Source: Calothrix parasitica NIES-267
GTDB taxonomy: Bacteria; Cyanobacteriota; Cyanobacteriia; Cyanobacteriales; Nostocaceae
Assembly: GCF_002368095.1 (NCBI RefSeq)
Contig: NZ_AP018227.1
Span: 2,295,757-2,359,756 of the forward strand
Direction: 5' to 3'
Length of the DNA stretch: 64,000 nt
Part shown: positions 19,370 to 27,289 of the stretch, in pieces
Layout of the letters: every line of letters starts with the position of its first letter
Position numbering within the stretch: the first letter of the stretch is position 1
The notes under the pieces: model-generated
Seen by the model: the letters and a program-made list of their open reading frames with translations, nothing else
Databases searched by the model: none
What the model was told of the DNA's origin: nothing
Program-made: the position numbers and the translations under genes

Positions 19370-19693
19370 TTTCTGAAAATCTGTATTTTTTGTAACAATA
19401 AATTAATTTAGTGTAAATATTTAGTGATTTTTATTGCTATATTGTCCCATAAGTACACTGAGTCGTTATATTTACTGAGATAAATTAAAGCTTTTTAAAG
19501 GCTTCATTTACATTTTTGAATGGCTTTATATAAAAAAAATATAAAAATTGCCTTAATTAGCTAGTCTTGACGGTTAAGAAAGGATATGCAAAGATTCTTT
19601 AAATAATAAAACCACCTAATGAAATACGGGTATATAAAGAAACCATAATACCTGGGTTAGCGTCTCAAGAGCCTATATACTATGTAATTGTCC
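19370..19693. other. Upstream region of the CAP gene
   Basis: AT-rich; no gene, RNA or clear control site. Confidence 0.4.
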
Positions 19694-20239
19694 ATGAGTC
19701 GAAAAACTATTCTCGGCATTGCTTTTACTACAATTGTGTTAGCTAGTGCAATGAACACAAAGCCCGTACCGGGCCATACGTCTATGAGCAAACCAGATGT
19801 GAAGGATTCATTGTTAATTGCATCACGTCCGGTTAAGCTATCTTATACCGTTAAAACTAGGGATTTGGAAAAGTCTATATTTGAGAAAATTAATCAATAT
19901 CGAGCTTCTAAAAAACTGCCAAAGTTAAAGCTAGATAGCAAAATTTCTAAGCAAGCAAGGATTCACAGTCAGAATATGGCTAAACACCGAGTTCCGTTTA
20001 GTCATAATGGATTCGCTAAAAGAGTAGATGGTATTTCCATCCGCTATAAAAGTGCATCTGAAAACGTTGCTTTTAACTTTGGCTACGAAGACCCAGTTGG
20101 AGAAGCTGTAAGGGGTTGGATTGAAAGTCCTACGCATCTTAAGAATATTAAGGGTAAATATAATTTAACTGGGATAGGTGTGGCCGTGAATAGCGAAGAC
20201 GAATATTATCTGACACAAATTTTTATTCGTAGTAGATAA
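19694..20239 (+). CDS. CAP-domain (SCP/PR-1) exported protein
   Basis: A 181-residue secreted protein of the CAP superfamily, whose bacterial members are extracellular; their biochemical role is mostly unknown. A signal peptide (KTILGIAFTTIVLASAM) precedes a linker and the CAP domain (about residues 58-180): KINQYRASKKLPKLKLD, SQNMAKHRVPFSHNG (first conserved His), SASENVAFN (Glu of the SENV motif), GWIESPTHLKNI (second His), and a final GIGVAVNSEDEYYLTQIFI strand. All main CAP residues appear present. A TTG two codons upstream is possible; I use the ATG at 19694. Confidence 0.9.
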   Translation: MSRKTILGIAFTTIVLASAMNTKPVPGHTSMSKPDVKDSLLIASRPVKLSYTVKTRDLEKSIFEKINQYRASKKLPKLKLDSKISKQARIHSQNMAKHRVPFSHNGFAKRVDGISIRYKSASENVAFNFGYEDPVGEAVRGWIESPTHLKNIKGKYNLTGIGVAVNSEDEYYLTQIFIRSR

Positions 20240-20325
20240 GTTTGATTTATTATTTTTTTAAGAATAAAGTGGTGTTTGACCGGAATTTCGAGATGGCAAA
20301 CACTGCATTGATTTTTTAAGGATTC

Positions 20326-20955
20326 ATGGAATTACAAGACTTTCAGGTTTGCGATCGCGATTTTGATGAAGCGACTTTATCGGAATATCTCAAATGTGAA
20401 GCGATTGCTGTAGATACCGAAACTATGGGACTCCTACCTCTAAGAGACCGTTTATGCTTGGTGCAGATAGCAGACGATAAAGGTAAGGTGACGGTTGTTC
20501 GGATTGCTAAGGGACAAACCGAAGCACCCAATATGAAAAAACTTTTTGAAGCAAATAACGTTATAAAAATATTTCACTTTGCTCGTTTTGACCTAGCGAC
20601 ATTACGTCATTACCTAGGAATAATGGTAAATCCGGTTTTCTGTACCAAAATCGCGAGCAAGTTAGTTCGGACTTATACTCCCAGACATGGATTGAAAGAA
20701 CTAGTGTCGCAATTAGAAGAAGTAGAACTTGATAAAAGCGCTCAATCTTCTGACTGGGGTAATGCAGAGAATTTATCCGATGCTCAACTGAGTTATGCTG
20801 CAAACGATGTACGTTATTTAGTCAGCATCCGGCAAAAGTTAGTAGAAATGCTTAAACGCGAAGAGAGGTTAGAACTAGCCGAAGATTGTTTTAAGTGTTT
20901 ACCAACCATAGTGCAACTGGACTTATTGCAGTTTCAAGGTTTATTTGAGCATTAA
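20326..20955 (+). CDS. RNase D-like 3'-5' exonuclease (DEDDy)
   Basis: A 209-residue exonuclease domain resembling the catalytic half of RNase D, which trims RNA 3' ends. Exo I is IAVDTETMGL (Asp and Glu metal ligands); Exo II is KIFHFARFDLATL (Asp); Exo III is YAANDVRYL (Tyr and Asp, hence DEDDy). The HRDC domains of classical RNase D are missing, as is common for the short cyanobacterial form. The gene stands alone and is followed 30 bases after its stop by a palindromic repeat. RNA substrates are unknown here. Confidence 0.9.
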   Translation: MELQDFQVCDRDFDEATLSEYLKCEAIAVDTETMGLLPLRDRLCLVQIADDKGKVTVVRIAKGQTEAPNMKKLFEANNVIKIFHFARFDLATLRHYLGIMVNPVFCTKIASKLVRTYTPRHGLKELVSQLEEVELDKSAQSSDWGNAENLSDAQLSYAANDVRYLVSIRQKLVEMLKREERLELAEDCFKCLPTIVQLDLLQFQGLFEH

Positions 20956-20985
20956 TTCATAATTAATTCATAGAAATAACAGTGG

Positions 20986-21008
20986 GAGACGTAGCAGTGC
21001 TACGTCTC
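20986..21008. repeat. GAGACGTAGCA palindrome, copy 1
   Basis: Arms GAGACGTAGCA and TGCTACGTCTC are perfect, with a 1-nt loop, 30 bases past the exonuclease stop. A larger version lies at 27224-27266 downstream of glgB. It may work as a 3'-end hairpin. Confidence 0.7.
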
Positions 21009-21068
21009 TACATAGGTTTGATATTTTTAATACAATATGTGCGAATGCAATATGACCATCCACAATCC

Positions 21069-21152
21069 GTCTTGAAAACTTTGAGTGGAAGAACATCTCC
21101 CCCTCAAGTTTATGTCTTCGACACGCTACAAAGACCGCAAAATCTAAAATCC
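21069..21152. repeat. ~85-bp dispersed repeat, copy 1
   Basis: Nearly identical to 39228-39318 (shared GTCTTGAAAACTTTGAG..., TCCCCCTCAAGTTTATGTCT, TCGACACGCTAC, AAGACCGCAAAATC). A shorter relative is at 55814-55871. This copy abuts the stop of the rhodanese-like gene. Confidence 0.75.
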
Positions 21153-21604
21153 TAGGACTTATCCATATTTGCTGCTTGGTCTTTCATTCTATCTACAACG
21201 TTGTAATCATCATTACCAGCAGGAGTCATTGATTCTACAATCCCCTCAGTCGGACCACCAATTGCTTTCCATGCAGCAAGTCCACCTTTAAGTTCCGATA
21301 CATTTTTAAAACCAGAGTTTCTCAAAGTTTGTGCAGCTTTGGTTGTATCGTTGTCGCTCGCACCGTAAACGTAGATATCGCGGCTTTTAGCTAAGCTTTT
21401 TGCAGCTGCATCTCCTAAACCGTCCATTATCATCGGTAAAGCACCCATAATGTGACCTTCATTGTAAGTTTGTCGGTCGCGCACATCGATAATGGTAAAT
21501 GCAGGTTCACCCCATTCCAGACGAGATTTTAGCACGTGAGCATCAGTTTTCTTTTGGGTTACGGGAGGTTGATTTGGAATAATATTTTCGATTGGGTTAG
21601 CCAT
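21152..21604 (-). CDS. Rhodanese-like protein lacking the catalytic Cys
   Basis: A 150-residue single rhodanese fold: FTIIDVRDRQTYNEGHIMGA is the usual IDVR...GHIxGA block, followed by DIYVYGASDNDTTKAAQTLR and VSELKGGLAAWKAIGGP, which match the active-site loop helix and the GG-x-x-AW block. At residues 81-82, where active enzymes have Y-C-x-S/T-G, this protein has GA (YVYGASDND). There is no other Cys in the loop, so sulfur transfer by the standard mechanism is not possible. A binding or regulatory role is likely. The start ATG follows AGAGAAGAAC. Confidence 0.9.
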   Translation of the reverse strand: MANPIENIIPNQPPVTQKKTDAHVLKSRLEWGEPAFTIIDVRDRQTYNEGHIMGALPMIMDGLGDAAAKSLAKSRDIYVYGASDNDTTKAAQTLRNSGFKNVSELKGGLAAWKAIGGPTEGIVESMTPAGNDDYNVVDRMKDQAANMDKS

Positions 21605-22008
21605 GTGTTCTTCTCTCTTTTTATTCTTTATTTACTTAACTAGTAAAAGTACTAAAGATTAGTAACAAATAAATAGAAAAACCAAACGTTGTATGTTACA
21701 TGTGAACCGACTACTTCGTCAAAAAATAGCTCACCGCAAGGACAACGATATTGAACTGTATGATTTAACTAAAATTTGCTATAAATATATCAGCATCAAT
21801 AGTAGCTCTGATAAGCTAAACTTTGATACTTTTACAAGTATTTTATTCATTCAACAATTCAAATCTAACGCTCAAACCTATATGAATTAATCCTTCTTCA
21901 GAAGTAATCTTGTAATTATTTATTCAATTATTTTTCTAACGATAGACTGATAAAAAAGTTTAAAAGTTAAAGGTTAGAGGTCAAAGGTTAAAGAATTATA
22001 GGTTTAAG
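21605..22008. other. Intergenic stretch
   Basis: A 65-codon frame (21693-21890) has an ATG but no Shine-Dalgarno and no recognisable features; not called. The rest is AT-rich with short AAAGGTTA-type repeats near 21961-21990. Confidence 0.4.
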
Positions 22009-22292
22009 TATTCCAGGAATGGCCGCAATTGTCACAATACTCGGCTGGTGCGTGACACTGAAAACATTGTGACTACGTTCGTGCTTTGTTCAAAGTGTCA
22101 CGTGCCTCGGCAATAATACGGGAAGAAAATCTACACCCTCCGGGTTCCTTAGTTGCTCATGGGGGAAACCACGCCATTTGCTACAACGCGCTTGTTCCCG
22201 CGCAACGCAATGGCTCCCCAAGACCGCACTAACTCACCGTATTTTGCCTCCCCTACTAGAAAAATGTGCCAGTTGCGGCCATTCCTATATTC
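22009..22292. mobile_element. MITE-like element with 22-bp terminal inverted repeats
   Basis: The ends 22015-22036 (begins AGGAATGGCCGCAA) and 22265-22286 (ends TTGCGGCCATTCCT) are inverted repeats with two mismatches in 22. A possible 5-bp target duplication TATTC lies at 22009-22013 and 22288-22292. The ~274-bp interior has no transposase frame; it holds palindromic bits and phrases (CGCCATTTGCTAC, GCAATGGCTCCCCAAGACCG) shared with 7855-7975. The parent transposase is not in this window. Confidence 0.5.
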
Positions 22293-22317
22293 AACTCAAT
22301 CAAGTAAACTATTCACT

Positions 22318-22350
22318 GCTCGCTGATAACTGATAACTGATAACTGTTCA
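22318..22350. repeat. Short tandem repeat (ACTGATA)
   Basis: TGATAACTGATAACTGATAA-type heptamers directly abut the stop of the nuclease gene at 22351. A similar array lies at 47053-47112. Confidence 0.7.
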
Positions 22351-23895
22351 CTATTCATTTTGACTTTCAAAAAAGTTGACGACCCAGTCTTTGACACTAT
22401 GAGTAGCGCGACAGTCATCTTCGTTATAGCGCTTGATAATTTCTAATAAGGTGCGGTCGCTATTTTTTAACCACTTGTCGTACCAGTAAATACACTTCGC
22501 TCCAGTGGCTTCTTTGTCACGCCACTCAAATCCCAACCACTTAGCAATTGATTTTAAAGCGTAACTTTCTAATGGTAATACTAATGTTTGAGTAAGCTGT
22601 TCGTAAATATCGACAAATCGGTCTAAAACTGGCAGAACTTTTTTAGAGGGGGTACGGTAAATTTTTGCTAATCGTTGAACTGTATCAAATTCATAAACGC
22701 AAAAATGATAAATTGGTGCATCGGGATATTGCCAAACTAATTCTAAAAACTGCTGCCAAATTAATCCTTCTTCTGAAGGTTTTTCTGCTAAAAAAGAATA
22801 AAATTGCTCGGAGTTATTTTCCCTATCAACAACAAGAACCCCTAACAAATAATTTAGATTTAAATCTGGCTGGGCTTCGATGTCAAAGTAAAGTTCTATA
22901 GGGGCTGTATATGTAATTGTTTCGTATACTACTGGGTCGATTTCCGCAGTTGCAGGATATTCAAATATCTCTTTATCGTTGGGTTTTAATAAAGTCAACA
23001 ATTCTTCATTAATTGTTGATTCAATCAACGCTTCAGGTAAAAGCAGCGGACGATTTTCGAGTAAAGATTTTCCTTGCAAAATAAGATTGGTCGCAGTTCC
23101 ATTACCAAATCCAGGTAAATCTTCTAATTCTGAAGGTAAAGCTTGTGAAAGCGATTCTAAAGTCGTAATATCAAGAACCTTTAACTGACTATAGCGTCCT
23201 GGGGTTACTCCCGGAACTAGGGAAAGGTGGTTTTGGCTCGAAGCAGCTTGATGACAGCTACTATACCAATTACAAAGACTGCACTTTTGACGAGAAATAA
23301 ATACTTCTGGAGGTGTTGGTAACTGTAATGTTTCAATGCATTCATCTAAAATTTCCTGCATCCGAGGAATCCATTTGACTAAATCAACATTATATTTAGT
23401 TTCTTTTCCTCGCAGGATTAACCAAGCTGCTTCCGATTCAACTTGCTGGACTGCTGCTAAAACAAAAGCATAAAATGCGGCGATAACTTGGTATTCTTGT
23501 TTGGGACGTTTACCCAATTCAACCCTCGCAGGAGCATACACCCAATCTCCGAATATTGAATTACCTTCTTGTTTAATGAGTAAATCCGGACGCGCTAACA
23601 AAGTATGATTATCTTCATAACCTGTTACTATTAATCCCTTATAAATACAATCAACTCCCTGCTGCATCAATTCTAAAGTTGCTGCTTCTCCAACTTGCGG
23701 TTCCCCCTTGGGAAACCTGGGACGCTGGTAATCAAGCTTTTCTAAAACCTTTTTTTTATGGACATGTTTATCTTGGTACAGCTTCAAAAGCAAGTCACTA
23801 GGTGCATCTTGCTGAGTTTTATCACCGCGAACATTCAAAAAAGGTCGGCGTTTACACTTTTGGTATTGCAGCAGCAGTTCGGCATTAATTAACAT
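22351..23895 (-). CDS. TM0106-family RecB-like nuclease
   Basis: A 514-residue protein resembling TM0106-type putative nucleases: a RecB/Cas4-like N-terminal half plus a C-terminal RNase H-like half. Visible: CKRRPFLNVRGDK at the N-terminus (first cluster Cys), GLIVTGYEDNHTLLARPDLL (Asp of the nuclease core), a Cys cluster CSLCNWYSSC near residues 206-215 that with Cys14 could hold an iron-sulfur cluster, a helix-hairpin-helix-like ALPSELEDLPGFGNGTA, and IELYFDIEAQPDLNLNYLLG (Asp-x-Glu of the RNase H-like domain) with YNEDDCRATH near the end. Likely DNA or RNA processing; no biological role is established. No cas genes are near. Confidence 0.85.
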   Translation of the reverse strand: MLINAELLLQYQKCKRRPFLNVRGDKTQQDAPSDLLLKLYQDKHVHKKKVLEKLDYQRPRFPKGEPQVGEAATLELMQQGVDCIYKGLIVTGYEDNHTLLARPDLLIKQEGNSIFGDWVYAPARVELGKRPKQEYQVIAAFYAFVLAAVQQVESEAAWLILRGKETKYNVDLVKWIPRMQEILDECIETLQLPTPPEVFISRQKCSLCNWYSSCHQAASSQNHLSLVPGVTPGRYSQLKVLDITTLESLSQALPSELEDLPGFGNGTATNLILQGKSLLENRPLLLPEALIESTINEELLTLLKPNDKEIFEYPATAEIDPVVYETITYTAPIELYFDIEAQPDLNLNYLLGVLVVDRENNSEQFYSFLAEKPSEEGLIWQQFLELVWQYPDAPIYHFCVYEFDTVQRLAKIYRTPSKKVLPVLDRFVDIYEQLTQTLVLPLESYALKSIAKWLGFEWRDKEATGAKCIYWYDKWLKNSDRTLLEIIKRYNEDDCRATHSVKDWVVNFFESQNE

Positions 23896-24305
23896 TCTTT
23901 TAAGCTAACAATAATTAGCGCAATATGAGAGTAGCCAAGGTAACTAAAGTTTAAGTAGTGCAAAATATATGGCTTGCAATACTATTTACAGGAGTTGATT
24001 TCTGCCGGAATTTATTATTGTTTTGTTAGAAGACACATTCATGCTAAAAGAAGGTGCAGCAGTAGAAGAAGAAAATGTCAAAAATTAAATAATGAATGAA
24101 TATATTTCCTAAAAACTTGTAATATAGCTATTTTATAAAGTTTTATAAAGTGTGAAAATCGTAACTTTCAATCCATTTCTTAATTCCACTCTTGATAAAA
24201 AATATTTCCTCCTATTAACCTGCTTCACCTAATTAATCGCATCTTCAAAATCTAAAATTCCCGCAAAAACACATCCGTTATTCAAATCCAAAATCAAAAA
24301 TTGAT
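23896..24305. other. Intergenic stretch between divergent genes
   Basis: Must contain promoters for the nuclease and the cysteine lyase, but I cannot place them. A GGAG followed by short frames near 23990 gives no credible gene. Confidence 0.4.
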
Positions 24306-25493
24306 ATGACGAGTATATCTGCTACACAAACCAGCTTGCATCAGTATCGACAAAAATTTCCTGCTTTAAAGAATAAAGCCTATTTTAATTTTGGGGGCCA
24401 AGGACCAATGCCAAAATCGGCGATGGATGCCGTTATTCAAGCCCAAGATGAAATTCAGCGGTTAGGCCCTTTTGGTAATCAAGTCAATTCTTGGCTTATA
24501 CAACAGACTAAAGCCACAAGAGTAGCAATTGCAACCGAGTTGAATGTACCATCGGAGACTATTACCCTTACAGAAGACGTAACCGTTGGCTGTAATATTG
24601 CCATGTGGGGCATCGAGTGGAAAGCAGGAGACCATATACTGCTCACGGATTGCGAACACCCAGGAATTATCGCTACAGTCCAAGAAATAGCACGCAGATT
24701 TTCAGTAGAAGTAAGTTCCTGTCCGGTAATGGCAACTTTAAACGAAGGCGACCCCGTAGCAATAATTGCCGAAAATTTGCGACCTAATACCCGTATGGTA
24801 GTTTTAAGTCACGTACTTTGGAACACCGGACAAGTTTTATCTTTAGAAAAAATAGTAGAAGCGTGCAGAAATAATAATACAAAATTAATGGTAGATGCCG
24901 CACAATCAGTGGGTTTATTGCCATTAAATCTCACCGAAACGGGAGTAGATTTTTATGCTTTTACCGGTCACAAATGGCTGTGTGGACCTCCCGGTGTAGG
25001 CGGTTTGTACGTGCGTCCTCAAGCGCGAGAAAGTCTTTATCCCACCTTTGTAGGTTGGCGAAGCGTAGTAGTTGACGGTAACGCTAGACCTGTAAAATGG
25101 CAGGAAACTGGCGAAAGATACGAGATTGCAACTTCCGCTTATCCTTTTTATGTTGGTTTAACCGAAGCAATTTCAGTACATCAGGAATGGGGAACACCAC
25201 AAAAGCGTTACGAACAAATTTGTCGTAATACCGAATATCTTTGGCAGAAATTGATGGAAGTATCTGGTATTAAATGCTTGAAAAATTCTTCTCCCGAGTC
25301 CGGTTTAGTTTCGTTTCAATTAGAAGATAATCAATCTAAAACTAGTTTAGAATTAGTAAAATTTTTAGAATCAAAACAAATATTTACCCGTACAATCTTA
25401 GACCCTGATTGCGTTCGCGCTTGCGTCCATTACTTTACCTTAGAGTCGGAAATTGACCAGTTGGTTGAGGAGATAAGTGGGTTTTGTAATTAG
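24306..25493 (+). CDS. Class V aminotransferase-fold L-cysteine/cystine lyase
   Basis: A PLP enzyme of 395 residues resembling the cyanobacterial C-DES protein (cyst(e)ine lyase, which releases sulfane sulfur) and related NifS/isopenicillin-N-epimerase-like enzymes. Visible: YFNFGGQGPMP substrate loop, TDCEHPG cofactor-stacking His, LMVDAAQSVGLLP (Asp for the PLP pyridine nitrogen), and FTGHKWLCGPPGVGGLYV with the Schiff-base Lys223. The active-site Cys loop of true NifS/SufS desulfurases is not seen, in line with the lyase type. Could feed sulfur into clusters or cofactors. Alternative: another fold-type I lyase or epimerase. No suf or isc genes are adjacent. Confidence 0.82.
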   Translation: MTSISATQTSLHQYRQKFPALKNKAYFNFGGQGPMPKSAMDAVIQAQDEIQRLGPFGNQVNSWLIQQTKATRVAIATELNVPSETITLTEDVTVGCNIAMWGIEWKAGDHILLTDCEHPGIIATVQEIARRFSVEVSSCPVMATLNEGDPVAIIAENLRPNTRMVVLSHVLWNTGQVLSLEKIVEACRNNNTKLMVDAAQSVGLLPLNLTETGVDFYAFTGHKWLCGPPGVGGLYVRPQARESLYPTFVGWRSVVVDGNARPVKWQETGERYEIATSAYPFYVGLTEAISVHQEWGTPQKRYEQICRNTEYLWQKLMEVSGIKCLKNSSPESGLVSFQLEDNQSKTSLELVKFLESKQIFTRTILDPDCVRACVHYFTLESEIDQLVEEISGFCN

Positions 25494-25499
25494 GGAATT

Positions 25500-25620
25500 G
25501 GGAGATGGGGAAGAGGGGGAGAGGGGGTAGAAAATTATTTTTAAAGTACTATCAATTACCAATTACCAATTACCCATTATCAATTATCAAAATCTAAAAT
25601 CTAAAATCTAAAATCCAAAT
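25500..25620. repeat. Short tandem repeats ahead of the GT-B gene
   Basis: G-rich GGGGAAGAGGGGGAG (about 25508-25528), TTACCAA/TTACCCA units (25555-25585), then ATCTAAAATCTAAAATC ending at the start codon at 25621. The coding start directly follows repeat sequence with no Shine-Dalgarno. Confidence 0.65.
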
Positions 25621-26703
25621 ATGGAACGTCCTATTATATATATTGCGATTACGAATCATGGTTTCGGACATGCGACTCGTACTGCTGCTGTTGCAGCGAC
25701 TATTCAAGAGTTGTGTCCGGAAGCATTATTAATTATGGTCACAACTGCACCACGTTGGTTGTTGGAATGCTATATCAAAGGTGATTTTATCCATCGTCCC
25801 CGTGCTTATGATTTGGGAGTGATACAAGCCGATAGTTTGAAGATGGATAAGCAAGCTACTTTAGAAAAACTATTAGAAATCAAGAAAAATCATCGTTCTA
25901 TCATCGCTTCTGAAGTTGATTTTATTCGTCAAAATCGCGTTAGTTTGATTTTGGCTGATATTCCTTTCTTAGCTGCTGAAATCGGTCAAGCTGCTAATAT
26001 TCCCTGCTGGATGATTAGTAATTTTGGTTGGGACTTTATTTACCGAGACTGGGGCGGTGATTTTATTGACGTTGCCGATTGGATTGGTGAATGTTATTCA
26101 AAGTGCGATCGCCTTTTTCGACTTCCCTTCCACGAACCGATGCAGGCGTTTAATAATATAGAAAATATAACTGATATTGGTTTAACAGGTGGGTATCCTT
26201 TTGTTGAAGCAGATGAAATAAAATCCAAATGGGACATTAACACACCACGCGAAAAGACTATATTGCTTACCTTCGGTGGATTGGGTTTACAGCAAATACC
26301 TTACGACAACCTACGTAATTTTCCAGATTGGCAATTTATCACCTTCGATAAAGCAGCCCCAGATTTACCGAACTTAATCAAAATCGAAGATAGAAGAATT
26401 CGTCCCGTTGATTTTATGCCAATTTGCGGCAGAGTAGTTTCTAAGCCAGGGTTCGGTACTTTTGCGGAAGCGACTAAATTAGGAGTACCAATTGTTTCAG
26501 TAACTAGAGAAAACTTTGCAGAATCAGCTTATTTGATAGAAGGAATATCCGATTACAACTATCATCAAATTTTGACCCCTGCGGAATTATTTGAAAGTTC
26601 CTGGGAATTTCTCAAACAGCCATTAAAAGAACCTCGGTGTAAAGAAGCTATTGGGATTGATGGGAATGAAGTGACTGCCAAAGCAGTTATCAGCAAGCAT
26701 TAA
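25621..26703 (+). CDS. GT-B-fold glycosyltransferase-like protein
   Basis: A 360-residue protein with the layout of MurG/GT28-like glycosyltransferases. The N-terminal loop ITNHGFGHATRTAAVAATIQ matches the glycine-rich GHxxR acceptor loop. The C-terminal half has ILLTFGGLGLQQIP (donor-side start strand) and RVVSKPGFGTFAEATKLGVPIVSVTRENFAE, close to the 'KPGxGTxxEA' donor-binding block. It also resembles the glycosyltransferase-like N-terminal half of L-arabinokinases. Neither donor nor acceptor can be read. It begins at the ATG after a low-complexity repeat and is likely transcribed alone. Confidence 0.82.
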   Translation: MERPIIYIAITNHGFGHATRTAAVAATIQELCPEALLIMVTTAPRWLLECYIKGDFIHRPRAYDLGVIQADSLKMDKQATLEKLLEIKKNHRSIIASEVDFIRQNRVSLILADIPFLAAEIGQAANIPCWMISNFGWDFIYRDWGGDFIDVADWIGECYSKCDRLFRLPFHEPMQAFNNIENITDIGLTGGYPFVEADEIKSKWDINTPREKTILLTFGGLGLQQIPYDNLRNFPDWQFITFDKAAPDLPNLIKIEDRRIRPVDFMPICGRVVSKPGFGTFAEATKLGVPIVSVTRENFAESAYLIEGISDYNYHQILTPAELFESSWEFLKQPLKEPRCKEAIGIDGNEVTAKAVISKH

Positions 26704-27223
26704 TTTTGTAGGGTGCTGTGACGGCTAAAACAATTTATCTTAATTAGTTAACAATTATCATAATGCCGTCACGCACCAATTGAAGAACAATAGTGCGGTG
26801 ACGGCAAATTCTTATTATCATTCTATCTACCAATGTGAATTTATGAACCTTGGGAAGGCGATTCAAAATTGGAACATACCATTTTATTCAATCGTATGTC
26901 TTTTGGATAATTGGTAATTCTTCCATTTATCTAACTATAAAATTTGTATGCAATATTTAATATCCGCAAAGCACTTTTTTCTCATTAAAATATATAAAAC
27001 TTCAAAAATATTCGAGAAACTCAATTTTTTTGCAAAATTTTTAACGCTACGCTTACAGAGGGTAAAATTAAGAAGTGTAAAGGGTTGGGGGTGAGGTTTT
27101 GAAATGTACTTTAATAGACTGGGAAACACTATATTTGAAATGCAGAACGTGAATTAATCAACAAGCAAGCAACTATAAAAATATTGTTTCTAATTTAAAT
27201 CCTATCTTCAAAACCCAAAATGT
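26704..27223. other. Intergenic stretch with GTGACGGC inverted repeats
   Basis: Three copies of a GTGC..GTGACGGC word: 26713-26725, 26765-26776 (inverted) and 26793-26805. The last two can form a hairpin with one bulge. The remainder has no supported gene; a frame at 26935-27129 has no sign of coding. Confidence 0.5.
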
Positions 27224-27266
27224 AGAGACGTAGCATTGCTACGTCTATCTGCAATGCTACGTCTCT
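27224..27266. repeat. GAGACGTAGCA palindrome, copy 2
   Basis: Perfect 16-bp arms (27224-27239 AGAGACGTAGCATTGC; 27251-27266 its reverse complement) with an 11-nt loop, 24 bases beyond the glgB stop. Same core as 20986-21008. Position suggests 3'-end function, though no T tract follows on the minus strand. Confidence 0.75.
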
Positions 27267-27289
27267 TTCCAATCACACCAGCCTATCTT

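Noticed and set aside
19204-19395. 63-codon plus-strand frame
   Set aside because: It lies within the TTGTCATTGCG palindromic repeat.
21693-21890. 65-codon plus-strand frame after the rhodanese start
   Set aside because: No Shine-Dalgarno and no feature that separates it from chance; kept only as a remote possibility.
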